A stretch of DNA of 64,000 nt from Amazonocrinis nigriterrae CENA67 (GCF_016056305.1 NZ_JAECZC010000016.1:16169-80168), one strand, 5' to 3'; numbered from the stretch's first letter, positions 44,867 to 54,027 are shown. Made by a program: numbers and translations. The notes: a model not told the origin generated them from the sequence alone.

Positions 44867-47644
44867 ATGACTCAACCAGACAAACTAGCTGCTATGAACA
44901 TATTGTCAAATATGGTTTCTGCTAGTTATACAGCAATGCCAGAATTATATTTTTTAATAGTGTTTCAAGAGGTAAATTTATCACTTAAATATGGTTACGC
45001 TGGTCTTTCTCTTTACGCATACGCACAATATGGCATTATTCTTTGTACTTTCGTCGGAGATATTGAAGCTGGTTATCAGTTAGGTAAACTGACTCTGCAA
45101 CTGTTAGATAAACTGAATGCTAAAGAATTTATAGCTAAAATATATGCACCTATTTATGGGATCATCAATCATTGGCAAGAACACTTGAAAGAGAGTTTAC
45201 AGCCTCTGCAATCAGGTTACTCTAGTGGACTAGAATCAGGAGATTTAGAATTTACAGCCTACTGTGCCAACCTTTATTTATTCCATTCATTCTTCATTGG
45301 GAAAGAACTAAGCTCATTGGCACAGGAAATGGCAACCTATAATCAAGCGATCGCTAAACTTCAGCAAGAACCATCCTTGCATAAACAACAAATATATTGG
45401 CAGGTAGTAATAAATTTACTCTCAAAAAATAAAAATAATTGTTGTTTACAGGGTGAAGTTTACAACGAACATATCATGTTGCCCCTGCACCAGCAACACT
45501 ATGATCAAGGCGCAATTTGTTACTTGTATATTAACAAACTGATGCTTTGTTATCTGTTTGCTGAGTATGCTCAAGGTATAGAAAATGCTAAATTAGCACA
45601 AAATTATTTAGATTATATGTTAGGATTTTTTGGAGTTACTTTATTTAATTTCTACGATTCTCTTACCCAACTAGCAGTGTATAGTGATGCTTCTCAAGAC
45701 AGGCAAGCAAGCATCCTGAATCACGTTAAGAATAATCAAGATAAAATGCACAAATGGGCGCATCATGCACCGATGAATCATCTACATAAGTTTTATTTAG
45801 TAGAAGCAGAGAAATATCGGGTTTTAGGTGATAATTGTCAGGCAATAGATTATTATGAACGCGCCCTTGCTCTTGCTCAAGAAAACGAATATATCCAAGA
45901 AGAAGCCCTTGCCAATGAACTTGCTGCTAAATTTTACCTAGAATGGGGCAAAGAAAAGATTGCCCAAGTCTACTTATGTGAAGCATATTACTGTTATGCT
46001 CGTTGGGGAGCATCAGCGAAAATTGCAGATTTAGAAAAACGCTATCCCCAATTACTCGCACCTATTCTCAAACCACAAAATATTCCGCATCATACCAGTC
46101 ATCATTACAACTCCCTGATTACATCTGTGAGAACTCATCTTTCTACAAGCAACAGTGTTTCAGCAGTGCTAGACTTGGTGACAGTTATGAAAGCCTCCCA
46201 AGCCTTTGCTAGTGAAATTCAACTTGATAGGCTAATTTCTACATTAATGCAAGTGGTGATGGAAAATGCCGGTGCTGTCAAAAGCACTCTCATTTTACTC
46301 CAAGGTAATGCTTTAGTGATCAAAGCAATGGCAGAAATTGGGCAAGAAACTATCTTGAAATCTATCCCTGTGGAACAAAGTCAAGATATTCCTATCAGCC
46401 TGATAAACTATGTGTCTCACACCAAAGTAACTTTAGTATTTGATGATGGAAAGTTACTGTGTTTTGGGGCTGCTGATAATGGAAGTTTACAGCCTTGTTG
46501 GAAGATTAATAATGAAATTAAACAACATTTTTTTGTTGGCGATCCCTATATTATTGACTGTCAACCTAAAAGTATTTTGTGTACTCCCATCCTCAATCAA
46601 GGGAAATTGCTAGGTTTACTTTATTTAGAAAATGATTTTACCACAGGGGCATTTACTAGCGATCGCGTGGAAATTTTGCGTCTTTTGTGCGTACAAGCTG
46701 CGATTTCCTTAGAAAATGCCCAGCTTTATCAAAGCTTACTGCAATCAGAAACTAGAGAACGAGAAAAAGCCGCTGAATTAGAACAATCTCTGCAACAACT
46801 TCAACAAGCACAATTGCAACTTGTGCAAAATGAAAAAATGGCTACTTTGGGGAATTTAGTAGCAGGAGTTGCCCATGAAATCAATAACCCTCTAGGTTTC
46901 ATTTCTGGGAGTATCAATCATGCTGAAGAATATTTACAAAACTTGATTGATCACATAAAAATTTATCAAGAACACTATCCTCATCCTATAGCAGCTATTG
47001 AAGAGAATGCCGAAGAAATTGACTTAGATTTTCTCATAGAAGACCTGCCAAAGGTGATAAATTCTATGAAAGTAGGAACTAAACGCATCCGCAACATTAG
47101 CACCAGCCTCCGCACATTTTCTAGGGCTGATACTTCAGAAAAATTAGCCTGCAATATTCATGAAGGCATTGAAAGTACTCTACTGATTCTCAAATATCGT
47201 TTGAAAGCCAATGAACTACGTCCCGCCATTGAAGTGATTGAAAAATACGCTGATTTACCACCTGTGAAATGTTTTCTGGGACAACTCAACCAAGTATTTA
47301 TGAATATCATCGCTAATGCAATTGATGCCTTGGATGAAGCCAGTCTCAAGCATTCTGTTGATGAACTCAAAGCTCATCCCAATCAGATTACCATTCGTAC
47401 TGGAGTTTTAGCAGATGAACATGCTGTGGTAATTAGTATTAAAGACAATGGTTTGGGAATGCCACAGGAGGTAACAACACGGATATTTGACCATTTGTTC
47501 ACTACCAAAGGTGTGGGTAAGGGGACAGGTTTGGGTTTATCAATTGCGCGTCAAATTGTTGAAGACACCCACAAAGGTAAGTTAAGTTGCATTTCTGCAC
47601 CGGGAGAAGGTACAGAGTTTATTATTCAAATTCCAATCCAATAA
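44867..47644 (+). CDS. C-terminal part of the split hybrid kinase: helical repeats, GAF, histidine kinase
   Basis: This 925-aa product resumes in the helical region typical of these giant kinases (MTQPDKLAAMNILSNMVSAS; SLKYGYAGLSLYAYAQYGII). A GAF domain (about 440-610), a coiled linker and a histidine-kinase transmitter follow: AGVAHEINNPLGFISG, IIANAIDALDEA, IKDNGLGMP and GKGTGLGLSIARQ. It starts 23 bp after the stop of the first part, in another frame. The frame is open a little upstream of the ATG (FEELFELGL), which supports a deletion plus frameshift of one ancestral gene. Confidence 0.82.
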   Translation: MTQPDKLAAMNILSNMVSASYTAMPELYFLIVFQEVNLSLKYGYAGLSLYAYAQYGIILCTFVGDIEAGYQLGKLTLQLLDKLNAKEFIAKIYAPIYGIINHWQEHLKESLQPLQSGYSSGLESGDLEFTAYCANLYLFHSFFIGKELSSLAQEMATYNQAIAKLQQEPSLHKQQIYWQVVINLLSKNKNNCCLQGEVYNEHIMLPLHQQHYDQGAICYLYINKLMLCYLFAEYAQGIENAKLAQNYLDYMLGFFGVTLFNFYDSLTQLAVYSDASQDRQASILNHVKNNQDKMHKWAHHAPMNHLHKFYLVEAEKYRVLGDNCQAIDYYERALALAQENEYIQEEALANELAAKFYLEWGKEKIAQVYLCEAYYCYARWGASAKIADLEKRYPQLLAPILKPQNIPHHTSHHYNSLITSVRTHLSTSNSVSAVLDLVTVMKASQAFASEIQLDRLISTLMQVVMENAGAVKSTLILLQGNALVIKAMAEIGQETILKSIPVEQSQDIPISLINYVSHTKVTLVFDDGKLLCFGAADNGSLQPCWKINNEIKQHFFVGDPYIIDCQPKSILCTPILNQGKLLGLLYLENDFTTGAFTSDRVEILRLLCVQAAISLENAQLYQSLLQSETREREKAAELEQSLQQLQQAQLQLVQNEKMATLGNLVAGVAHEINNPLGFISGSINHAEEYLQNLIDHIKIYQEHYPHPIAAIEENAEEIDLDFLIEDLPKVINSMKVGTKRIRNISTSLRTFSRADTSEKLACNIHEGIESTLLILKYRLKANELRPAIEVIEKYADLPPVKCFLGQLNQVFMNIIANAIDALDEASLKHSVDELKAHPNQITIRTGVLADEHAVVISIKDNGLGMPQEVTTRIFDHLFTTKGVGKGTGLGLSIARQIVEDTHKGKLSCISAPGEGTEFIIQIPIQ

Positions 47645-48179
47645 ATTTTGGATTTTGGATTTTAGATTGTCTATTCCGTTCTGTCCCTCAGTTTTGTGAA
47701 GGCATCTTGTAAAGTTAAAATTTACTAAAAGTGAGCAGAAATATAGAGATAGAAAGAATTAAAATAAGCCTATATTTCAGATAGACCTCAATTACAAACT
47801 ATAGGAATCCGATTTGATTTAATGTGAGTTCGATGAACCTCTCCCCAACCCCTCTCCGACGCGGAGAGGGGCTTTTAAATTCTTGGTAAAGAACTGCTGT
47901 TAGTATACTACACAAACCTGCAATCTGTCGTATATACTGACCTTAAAATCACAAATTATTTAAGCTTTGTAAGTAAATTTAGCAGTATCAGCTGCAACTC
48001 AAACAGAATGCGATCGCTCTTGCCTTTGAAAGTTGGCTAGCCTCCCATAACCTTGGTAATGTACTGTAGTCAGTAGTATCACCAACCAGGGCGATCGCAA
48101 CAAAGTGAAGCTATCACGAAATCTCTGCGATCGCTTTACTTCGTTAGCAATGACAACTGCTTATCCGAACTTGATATTA
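47645..48179. other. Intergenic repeats downstream of the split kinase
   Basis: No gene is seen. A CCTCTCCCC ... CGCGGAGAGGGGC hairpin followed by TTTT (about 47840-47878) could act as a terminator. HIP1-rich sequence with AAGTGAAGC ... GCTTTACTTC dyads follows. The last 16 bases or so are one end (TCCGAACTTGATATTA) of the MITE found at 6731-6880. Confidence 0.5.
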
Positions 48180-48296
48180 GGAAGGTTAATTAATGCTGAC
48201 GTAAATAGTTCTGATAACGCCATTAGAAAAGTGATCCCAAATGCTTTTAGCAATGAGATAAAGGGAGTTGTAGTTCACCCAGTAAGATTAAACTGA
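48180..48296 (+). pseudogene. C-terminal remnant of an IS200/IS605-type TnpB
   Basis: The frame reads GRLINADVNSSDNAIRKVIP, then NAFSNEIKGVVVHPVRLN and a stop. The pattern (L)INADVNGSYNI ... P-x-AF-x-x-x-IEGVVV-x-P-x-R is characteristic of the C-terminal tail of cyanobacterial TnpB proteins. No upstream TnpB domains (RuvC DED, zinc finger) are present. The preceding sequence is the end of a MITE, so the rest of the element has been lost. Confidence 0.65.
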
Positions 48297-48387
48297 CAAA
48301 CTAATTCATTGGATATATGTCCATGAAATTAGCAACTATAACAACCCTCATCGGTGATTATGCAATTGAGTGGGTTTTAGCTCATCA

Positions 48388-48651
48388 TTAGAAACTATCC
48401 AATCTAATATCCTTCCAAATCTCAGAAACCTGCCATCCGGAATTGCAAACAGATTGGACTACAGGATTATCGCGTACCGGAATATAGTTGGATTCTTGAT
48501 TCTCTACATAGTATGGTTCTTGTTTTTTCTCAACTATTGGTTCTGGATTCTCAATAGTCTCCACTGGAGGATTTTGCTCTTCGGACTCCTCCATAATTTT
48601 TATCTTATTGAGGAGGAGCTTTTCAGATTTTTTGATCAGTTTCATATGCAT
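48388..48651 (-). CDS. Possible small acidic protein, function unknown
   Basis: This 87-aa frame has a basic start (MHMKLIKKSEKLLLNKIKI) and an acidic, Pro-rich middle (MEESEEQNPPVETIENPEPI). It is low in complexity, lacks a good ribosome site and matches nothing I recognise. It could be a small gene or chance. Confidence 0.3.
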   Translation of the reverse strand: MHMKLIKKSEKLLLNKIKIMEESEEQNPPVETIENPEPIVEKKQEPYYVENQESNYIPVRDNPVVQSVCNSGWQVSEIWKDIRLDSF

Positions 48652-48660
48652 GTATATTAA

Positions 48661-49235
48661 AGTGTTGACAACTATACGTTAAAAAATGAAAATCTTTATA
48701 TTGATTTTGGAACACACCAATATAGCCTTTCAATCATCTTGAGGAAGATTAACAAACAGCTTTGAACCAGTGTATGTCGGAAAAATTACATTGGCTAGAC
48801 TAGAATACAGCATATTTATTGAAAATACCAGCCTTACACCGAGAAATTAATGAAACTCAAGGAATGATCAAGTTGAGAGTTAGGAGTTTGGAGTTGTAGG
48901 GGCAGGTTTTGCAATCTTATTCAATTAGTAGCAAGATATGCGTCTGACTTTTCACGTTATATGAAAAAGTCAGAGGGTGTGGGGTGTAGGGTGTAGGGTG
49001 TAGTAAGGCTTTCAAGTTTTTCCTACACCCTATCCCCTACCCCCTGTCTTGACAAAGGTTTTGGGACTTACCGTGAAAAGTCAGGATATGCGTACCTTAC
49101 CCGCCCGTACAGGAGTTTGGAGTATTACAGCAATTTGCTTTGAATGTACAAAACCCAGGCGTCCTCTGAGGACGAGGCTGGCGACGAGCGTGGTTGTTGG
49201 GGCTGTATTATCCCCTACACTGACTTACTCACGAG
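48661..49235. other. Intergenic repeats
   Basis: No supported gene. The stretch contains GGTGTAGGGTGTAGGGTGTAG tandem repeats (about 48978-49004) followed by their complement-like CTACACCCTATCCCCTACCCC, and a GGCGTCCTCTGAGGACG dyad at about 49158. Confidence 0.45.
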
Positions 49236-51149
49236 TTACGAATTGTGTAATTCCTTGACCTTGTTGATAATACTTACGGGGTCAATTCCTTGATGTGGGA
49301 ACTGTTCCCACAAACCGCCACAACCTTCTTTATGAGTGCCAAGATGAGCGTATTTGGGAGTCAACCCGCGTTCTAACAACCAAGAACCGAAGCGGCTACC
49401 CAATCCGGTGCGACGGTTGAAGGATTCTACCACTAAGACGAAAGGAGCTTGACCAATTTTTGCGATCGCTTCTTCATCAACTACATTCAAGGTTGGTTTA
49501 TTAATCAAACCCACATCCAGCCCTTGTTGTTTGAGACGTTCCACAGCATCCAGAGAACGATACAAAGCATCACCAAAACTAATAATGTAGCCTTGGGTTC
49601 CTTCTCGAATCACCTCATCTTTACCAGGGACAAATCTATAACCACTACCAAAGAAGTCGTTACCGTTGTTGTCCTGAATATTAGGCACTTTAGAACGAGT
49701 CGAGAAAATGAACCGCAGTCCTGGCTCAAAGAACACAGCTTCTACACAGGCTTTCATCTGATTAACATCAGCTGGAAAATACAACCGTGTTTCGTAACCA
49801 TCATCCAAGCCATTGTCAGCAAACATGTTGTTCAAACCAAAGTGACAGGTGTTATCTGCCATGTCATCTACACCCGCGTGGGAAAAGTGACAAAGCACAT
49901 TGGAATAGTTCAACCGCGCCATCGTAATTTCTGAAATACACATTTCTAGAAAGGCGCTGAAAGTTGCGAAAATACCTTGTTTGCCCTTCTCCATACCAAA
50001 TCCAGCAGCAGCCGAGAAGTTACCCCGCTCCATAATTCCAGAGGGGATAAAAATTTCGGGGTATGTATCGTGAATTTTTTTCAGACCACAAGAGCCTTCC
50101 AAGTCGCTATCAATGACTCTGACGCTTTGCTTACGTTCGGCTTCACTCAAGCGGCTTAAGACATCAACCACCGCTTCACCAAACACATTGCGGTTAGCAC
50201 CCCATTTATCACTAGAGCCAAGAAAAGTATAGGTTTGTTTGGGTTTTTGGATGTTCTTGAGGTATTCCACAGCAGCAGTGTGTCCGCGTGTTTGCAGATA
50301 TTGAATTGCCAACTCTACTGAGATCACATCGTGACCATGAGTAGAGCCTTCTAACCCTTCAATACCCGGGCACATGGGGCGTTTATTGATCAAAGCAATG
50401 GGGCCAGGAGTACGCACTGCTTCGCTCAGACGACGATATAAATCATCTATGTCTTCTCCGTCTCCTACGAGTACCTTCAAACCGTGACCTTCTAAGGTTT
50501 GAGCGACTGTGTAACCAGGTAAATATTTGGAAGGATGTCCAGCGATGGTGACATCATTATCATCAATAATCAACTTCACATTGAGATGCCCAGCAACAGC
50601 AAAGCGAGCAGCTTCCGCATCGTTACCTTCTTGCTGCGAGCCATCAGAACCAAGACAGAATACGACTTTACCAGGATTTGCCAAAGCTACTCCATTGACA
50701 TAGGGCCATACATGTCCCAGTCGTCCAGAACTAAACTTCACACCAGGAGTTAGCCCTAGTTCTGGATGTCCCGGTAAGCGTGAATATGCTTCGCGGTAAT
50801 GAAGCAGTTGTTCAGGATTTAAGTCTCCATGCAACGCTGCCATTAAGTATTGAGTTGCTACTCGATGTCCTGCTTCATCGAAGAAAATCGGCACAAATTG
50901 CTCTGCTGCTCCTCGAAAAAATGCATCTAGAATCACGACTTCTGGTACTGTGTCGTAAGGGCCACCAGTGTGACCGCCTACTCCTCTAGCAGCACCGGTT
51001 GCTGTGAAAAAGACAATGGCATCGCGGCATAGCTGAATGTTTGCTTTGAGGATTTCTCGTTGTTCATCTGTGAGAGTCGGATTCTCTGGATTGAGAGCCA
51101 GAAATTTGTAAGCACTCAAATCAATGGGAAATTGCGATAGTACAGTCAT
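49236..51149 (-). CDS. Transketolase-family ThDP enzyme
   Basis: This 637-aa thiamine-diphosphate enzyme is built like transketolase. The ThDP/Mg motif is CLGSDGSQQEGNDAEA ... IIDDNDVTIAG. The pyrimidine-domain region lies around VRVIDSDLEGSCG ... GIMERGNFSAAAGFGMEKG, and the C-terminal domain at VGLINKPTLNVVDEEAI. It diverges from housekeeping TktA in its opening residues and in the ERGNFSAAAGF region, so its substrate may differ. A DeoR-type sugar regulator is transcribed divergently 387 bp away, suggesting induction by a sugar phosphate. Confidence 0.8.
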   Translation of the reverse strand: MTVLSQFPIDLSAYKFLALNPENPTLTDEQREILKANIQLCRDAIVFFTATGAARGVGGHTGGPYDTVPEVVILDAFFRGAAEQFVPIFFDEAGHRVATQYLMAALHGDLNPEQLLHYREAYSRLPGHPELGLTPGVKFSSGRLGHVWPYVNGVALANPGKVVFCLGSDGSQQEGNDAEAARFAVAGHLNVKLIIDDNDVTIAGHPSKYLPGYTVAQTLEGHGLKVLVGDGEDIDDLYRRLSEAVRTPGPIALINKRPMCPGIEGLEGSTHGHDVISVELAIQYLQTRGHTAAVEYLKNIQKPKQTYTFLGSSDKWGANRNVFGEAVVDVLSRLSEAERKQSVRVIDSDLEGSCGLKKIHDTYPEIFIPSGIMERGNFSAAAGFGMEKGKQGIFATFSAFLEMCISEITMARLNYSNVLCHFSHAGVDDMADNTCHFGLNNMFADNGLDDGYETRLYFPADVNQMKACVEAVFFEPGLRFIFSTRSKVPNIQDNNGNDFFGSGYRFVPGKDEVIREGTQGYIISFGDALYRSLDAVERLKQQGLDVGLINKPTLNVVDEEAIAKIGQAPFVLVVESFNRRTGLGSRFGSWLLERGLTPKYAHLGTHKEGCGGLWEQFPHQGIDPVSIINKVKELHNS

Positions 51150-51190
51150 GGTTTATTCCTTAAATTTGAATTGACTTAGAAAAGACAAGT

Positions 51191-51297
51191 TATACCAATT
51201 CGTAATTCGTAATTCGTAATTCGTAATTAAGAAAGTCAGATATCATCTGAGTTTCAGGGGTTAAATTTATTGCCGAATTTTAGAGAATTGGTATTTT
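51191..51297. repeat. Dispersed repeat with AATTCGT tandem heptamers (copy 2)
   Basis: It begins TATACCAATTCGTAATTCGT and ends GAGAATTGGTATTTTTTG, so its ends (ATACCAATT/AATTGGTAT) are inverted. It is the opposite-strand counterpart of 4471-4577. It sits in the shared promoter gap of the transketolase-like gene. Confidence 0.6.
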
Positions 51298-51450
51298 TTG
51301 CAACAACATAGGAAATTTCCAAGTTGCACATTATTTAGGTAAGACTGTCATTAGTTATTCGTCCTTTGTAAACACAAATAACAAATGACTAATGACCAAT
51401 GACCGAGCTTGTGCGTGAATATGCTTGAATTTATCTAAAGGTGTTCACAA

Positions 51451-51470
51451 ACATGCAGGAACCTGCATGT
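51451..51470. promoter_or_regulatory. Candidate DeoR-family operator
   Basis: ACATGCAGG-AA-CCTGCATGT is a perfect 9-bp dyad 67 bp before the DeoR start. Further half-site-like TGCA motifs follow at about 51494 (ACGTGCA), 51505 (AGTGCA) and 51513 (ATGCA). Clustered dyads in a divergent regulator/enzyme gap are the usual arrangement for DeoR-type autoregulation. Confidence 0.5.
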
Positions 51471-51536
51471 CTATGAGTATAAACTCACAAACGTGCAATT
51501 TCAAGTGCAAATATGCAATTTCAGGAAAAATCTTTT

Positions 51537-52313
51537 ATGCTAACGGCAGAGCGACGACAATTAATTTTGGATATTCTTCGTCGTGAGAAAAAGGTGCTGT
51601 CATCGGAACTGAGCGCTGTGCTTAAGGTTTCTGAAGATACAATTCGTCGGGATTTGCGGGAATTAGCCGAATCTGGTTTTTTACAACGCGTGCATGGAGG
51701 TGCGCTTTTGGCTTCTCCTGCGATCGCCAGTTATGCAGATCGGCAAAAACAAGCACCAAAAGAAAAAGAAGCGATCGCTCGTGCCGCTGCAAAATTGATT
51801 TGTAATGGGCAAGTGGTAATTTTAAATGGAGGCACAACAACTCTCCAGGTAGCCCGGCATTTACCCCTGGATTTGCAAGCTACAATCGTCACCAATAGCC
51901 CTCCCATTGCCATCGAATTAGCAGAGCATCCCCACATTGAAGTTGTAATGTTAGGCGGACAACTCTACAAAAAAGCCTTAGTAAACGTGGGTGCTGCTAC
52001 AGTTGAGTCATTAAGGATGATTCGTGCAGATTTGTGCATGTTGGGGGTGTGTAGTGTACATCCAGAAGTAGGAATTAGTGTGCCGAATTTGGATGAAGCC
52101 CATGTCAAACGAGCAATGATTGCTGGAGCAGCAGAAGTAGTTGGATTAGTCACAGCCCAGAAGTTAGATACCGCTGCTCCCTATGTAGTTGAATCGATTC
52201 ATGCACTCACTTACCTTGTAACTGCACCAACTGTTTCTAATGAGATGCTAACCGCTTATAAAGCTTTAGGTTTAACGATTATCCGTGAAGAGTCTGGCGA
52301 TAATGGTTGTTAA
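51537..52313 (+). CDS. DeoR-family transcriptional regulator
   Basis: This sugar-responsive repressor type has an N-terminal DeoR helix-turn-helix (LTAERRQLILDILRREKKVL; VSEDTIRRDLRELAESGFLQ; VHGGAL) and a C-terminal ISOCOT sugar-phosphate binding domain (LNGGTTTLQVARHLP; VMLGGQLYKKALVNVGAAT). The ATG at 51537 (MLTAERRQ) is chosen, with AGGA about ten bases upstream; an ATG at 51513 adds eight residues that overlap the putative operator half-sites. The likely target is the divergent transketolase-like gene. Confidence 0.9.
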   Translation: MLTAERRQLILDILRREKKVLSSELSAVLKVSEDTIRRDLRELAESGFLQRVHGGALLASPAIASYADRQKQAPKEKEAIARAAAKLICNGQVVILNGGTTTLQVARHLPLDLQATIVTNSPPIAIELAEHPHIEVVMLGGQLYKKALVNVGAATVESLRMIRADLCMLGVCSVHPEVGISVPNLDEAHVKRAMIAGAAEVVGLVTAQKLDTAAPYVVESIHALTYLVTAPTVSNEMLTAYKALGLTIIREESGDNGC

Positions 52314-52360
52314 TTTTAGAGCAGGGGAGTAGGGGAACTCGGGGCCCCCACGACCGAAGG

Positions 52361-52460
52361 GGAGGAGCCACTGCGTTGGTGAGGCAGCCCCCGTCTTGGC
52401 TTCTGCCGAGATGGGGGACTGCCGAAAGGGTTCCCCAGCAGCCACGCAAGTGGCGTTGGG
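52361..52460. repeat. GC-rich dispersed hairpin repeat (copy C, inverted)
   Basis: It contains GGTGAGGCAGCCCCCGTCTTGG, partner to GATGGGGGACTGCC, then GGTTCCCC. These are the same blocks as copies A and B, in inverse order. It fills the gap between the DeoR gene and the pentapeptide gene. Confidence 0.65.
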
Positions 52461-52544
52461 GATTAGGGGCGATGGGGAGCAGAGGAGATGGGGAGATGAA
52501 GGAATAATTTCTGCCTTCTGCCTTCTGCTTGTAGATATCCAAAG

Positions 52545-52967
52545 CTATCTATACGGCACAGCACCATATAGTATGGCTCCCTGCAAATCAGCACCTGACA
52601 AAATAGCACCTTCTAAGTCAGCATTATAGAGTGTAGCATCGGTAAGCTTGACATTTGTCAGGTTAGTAGCACTCAGGCTAGCACCACTGGCAAATACTTC
52701 GGTTAAATTTGCGCCCTTGAGATCAGCACCAGTGAGATCGGCACCTTCTAGGTTAGCAGACTTGAGGTTAGCTCCCTTTAAGTTGGCATTTCTTAAATCA
52801 GCACCAATTAAGTGAGCCTTTGCCAGATTTGCTCCTGTTAATTCGCATCCTGGACAACTTCCAGTCTTCAGTAACTGTTTGACATGAGCAGGATTTGCAG
52901 CTTTCACTGGAGCAGCTAAGCAGACTGTACTTAATAGTGCTGTAGTAGCTAGGATCTCTAGTTTCAT
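52545..52967 (-). CDS. Secreted pentapeptide-repeat protein
   Basis: This protein of about 140 aa has a signal peptide (MKLEILATTALLSTVCLAAP, cleavage near PVKA-A). A Cys pair (GSCPGCELTG) and about 16 A(D/N)LXX-type pentapeptides (ANLAKAHLIGADLRNANLKG ...) follow, forming a right-handed quadrilateral beta-helix. Export to the periplasm or thylakoid lumen is likely. The second ATG (52967) has GAGG eight bases upstream and is preferred to the one at 52973. Function unknown. Confidence 0.88.
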   Translation of the reverse strand: MKLEILATTALLSTVCLAAPVKAANPAHVKQLLKTGSCPGCELTGANLAKAHLIGADLRNANLKGANLKSANLEGADLTGADLKGANLTEVFASGASLSATNLTNVKLTDATLYNADLEGAILSGADLQGAILYGAVPYR

Positions 52968-52973
52968 CTTCAT

Positions 52974-53300
52974 TACCTCAAAAGCAACAGAAACTGATGG
53001 GCGAAGTTTCCTAAAAAACTTGGCACAAAACAGATCTGAGTTTCCCTATAATCAGAATGGCTTAGCTTATATGCTCTTGCCCTCGCACAGATGGATTAGG
53101 AACAAGGATGAGATTTGCTAGCTGACTGCTTAAGTAGTTTCACTAGACTACCCTCTCAGGAGGGGTAAAATTAGAGTTCATCTCATCCAAAATAAGGAAA
53201 AACAAACAGAGGAAAGTCATCGAACAGAGCAAGTTAAGCTCTTGAGACTATAAGAGTCAATGCCATAACTAAAGTTGGATAACAAAAGGAGAAGGCAAGG
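52974..53300. other. Divergent promoter region, nothing distinctive
   Basis: The 327-bp gap between two divergent secreted-protein genes has no ORF. A GGAGAAGGCAAGG ribosome site lies at its right end, before the ABM-like gene. No clear operator dyad is seen. Confidence 0.4.
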
Positions 53301-53744
53301 ATGAGGAGAAACAATTGCTTATACATGCTTGTAGGATTAGCAGTATCATTTAGCACTTTAGCCCTTCCAGCTTTTGCACAGTTTAACCCCGTTGTTGCCC
53401 AACAAAATAGAAGCAGCACCCAATCTAAAACAGTAGTTGCACGTATCTGGCATGGTAAAACACTGACTACCAAAGCAGCCGAGTACTATAATTATCTCAA
53501 TGAAGCCGGAATCAAAAAAATCCAGGCGATTCCTGGCAATTTAGGAGTACAAGTACTCCGTCGTACTGATGGTAAAATTACTGAGTTTACTGTAATTTCA
53601 TACTGGGAATCGCGGGATGCCATTCGTGCCTTTGCTGGCAATGACATTGAAAAAGTACGATTTCTTCCCAAAGATCACGAGTATCTGATTGAGCCAGAAA
53701 CAAAGGTGAAACATTTTGATGTCTTGTTAGACGATCGCAAATGA
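53301..53744 (+). CDS. Secreted antibiotic-biosynthesis-monooxygenase-fold (ABM) protein
   Basis: This 147-aa protein has a signal peptide (MRRNNCLYMLVGLAVSFSTL, then ALPAFAQ). It is followed by a dimeric ferredoxin-like ABM-type domain: VVARIWHGKTLTTKAAEYYN, AIPGNLGVQVLRR and TEFTVISYWESRDAIRAFAG. Most ABM relatives of this sort are small stress or haem-related proteins; the activity is unknown. It has a strong GGAGAAGGCAAGG ribosome site. Confidence 0.8.
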   Translation: MRRNNCLYMLVGLAVSFSTLALPAFAQFNPVVAQQNRSSTQSKTVVARIWHGKTLTTKAAEYYNYLNEAGIKKIQAIPGNLGVQVLRRTDGKITEFTVISYWESRDAIRAFAGNDIEKVRFLPKDHEYLIEPETKVKHFDVLLDDRK

Positions 53745-53895
53745 TTTCAAATCTTGCCGATGAGGGCGATCGCAAGTTCATGCGATTTGCTCTGGATCAA
53801 TACCGAGCGTTCGTAAACGCTGCTTCAATTGCTCTACCTGCTGTTATGCTTGATATAACCGGGTTTATACTCAGCACTCAGCACTCAGCACTTTG

Positions 53896-54027
53896 CTATA
53901 AATGGCGCAGGACTTCCAGTGTCACCAGCAACGCATTTAAGTGGACATAGCTTTCCGCCACAGGTTCACCATCAGAACTCGGATAGAACACTTCTGCTTG
54001 TTGGTTTGGAGATAAGCCTGGGGTCAT
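53896..54027 (-). pseudogene. 5' fragment of a Uma2 gene
   Basis: The minus strand reads MTPGLSPNQQAEVFYPSSDG then EPVAESYVHLNALLVTLEVL and RHL, followed by a stop. The FYPSSDGEPVAE(T/S)Y-x-HL-x-ALLVTLEVL pattern is the N-terminus of a well-known cyanobacterial Uma2 (DUF820) subgroup of about 230 aa. Only the first 43 codons remain; the rest is replaced by CAGCACTCAGCACT repeats. Confidence 0.65.

Noticed and set aside
48105..48179. Upstream part of the 63-aa frame as part of TnpB
   Set aside because: The residues before 48180 come from HIP1 repeats and a MITE end and do not match TnpB; only the tail was kept.
53741..53950. 69-aa plus-strand ORF after the ABM-like gene
   Set aside because: It overlaps the preceding stop, runs through CAGCACTCAG repeats and is opposite the Uma2 fragment, which explains the sequence better.
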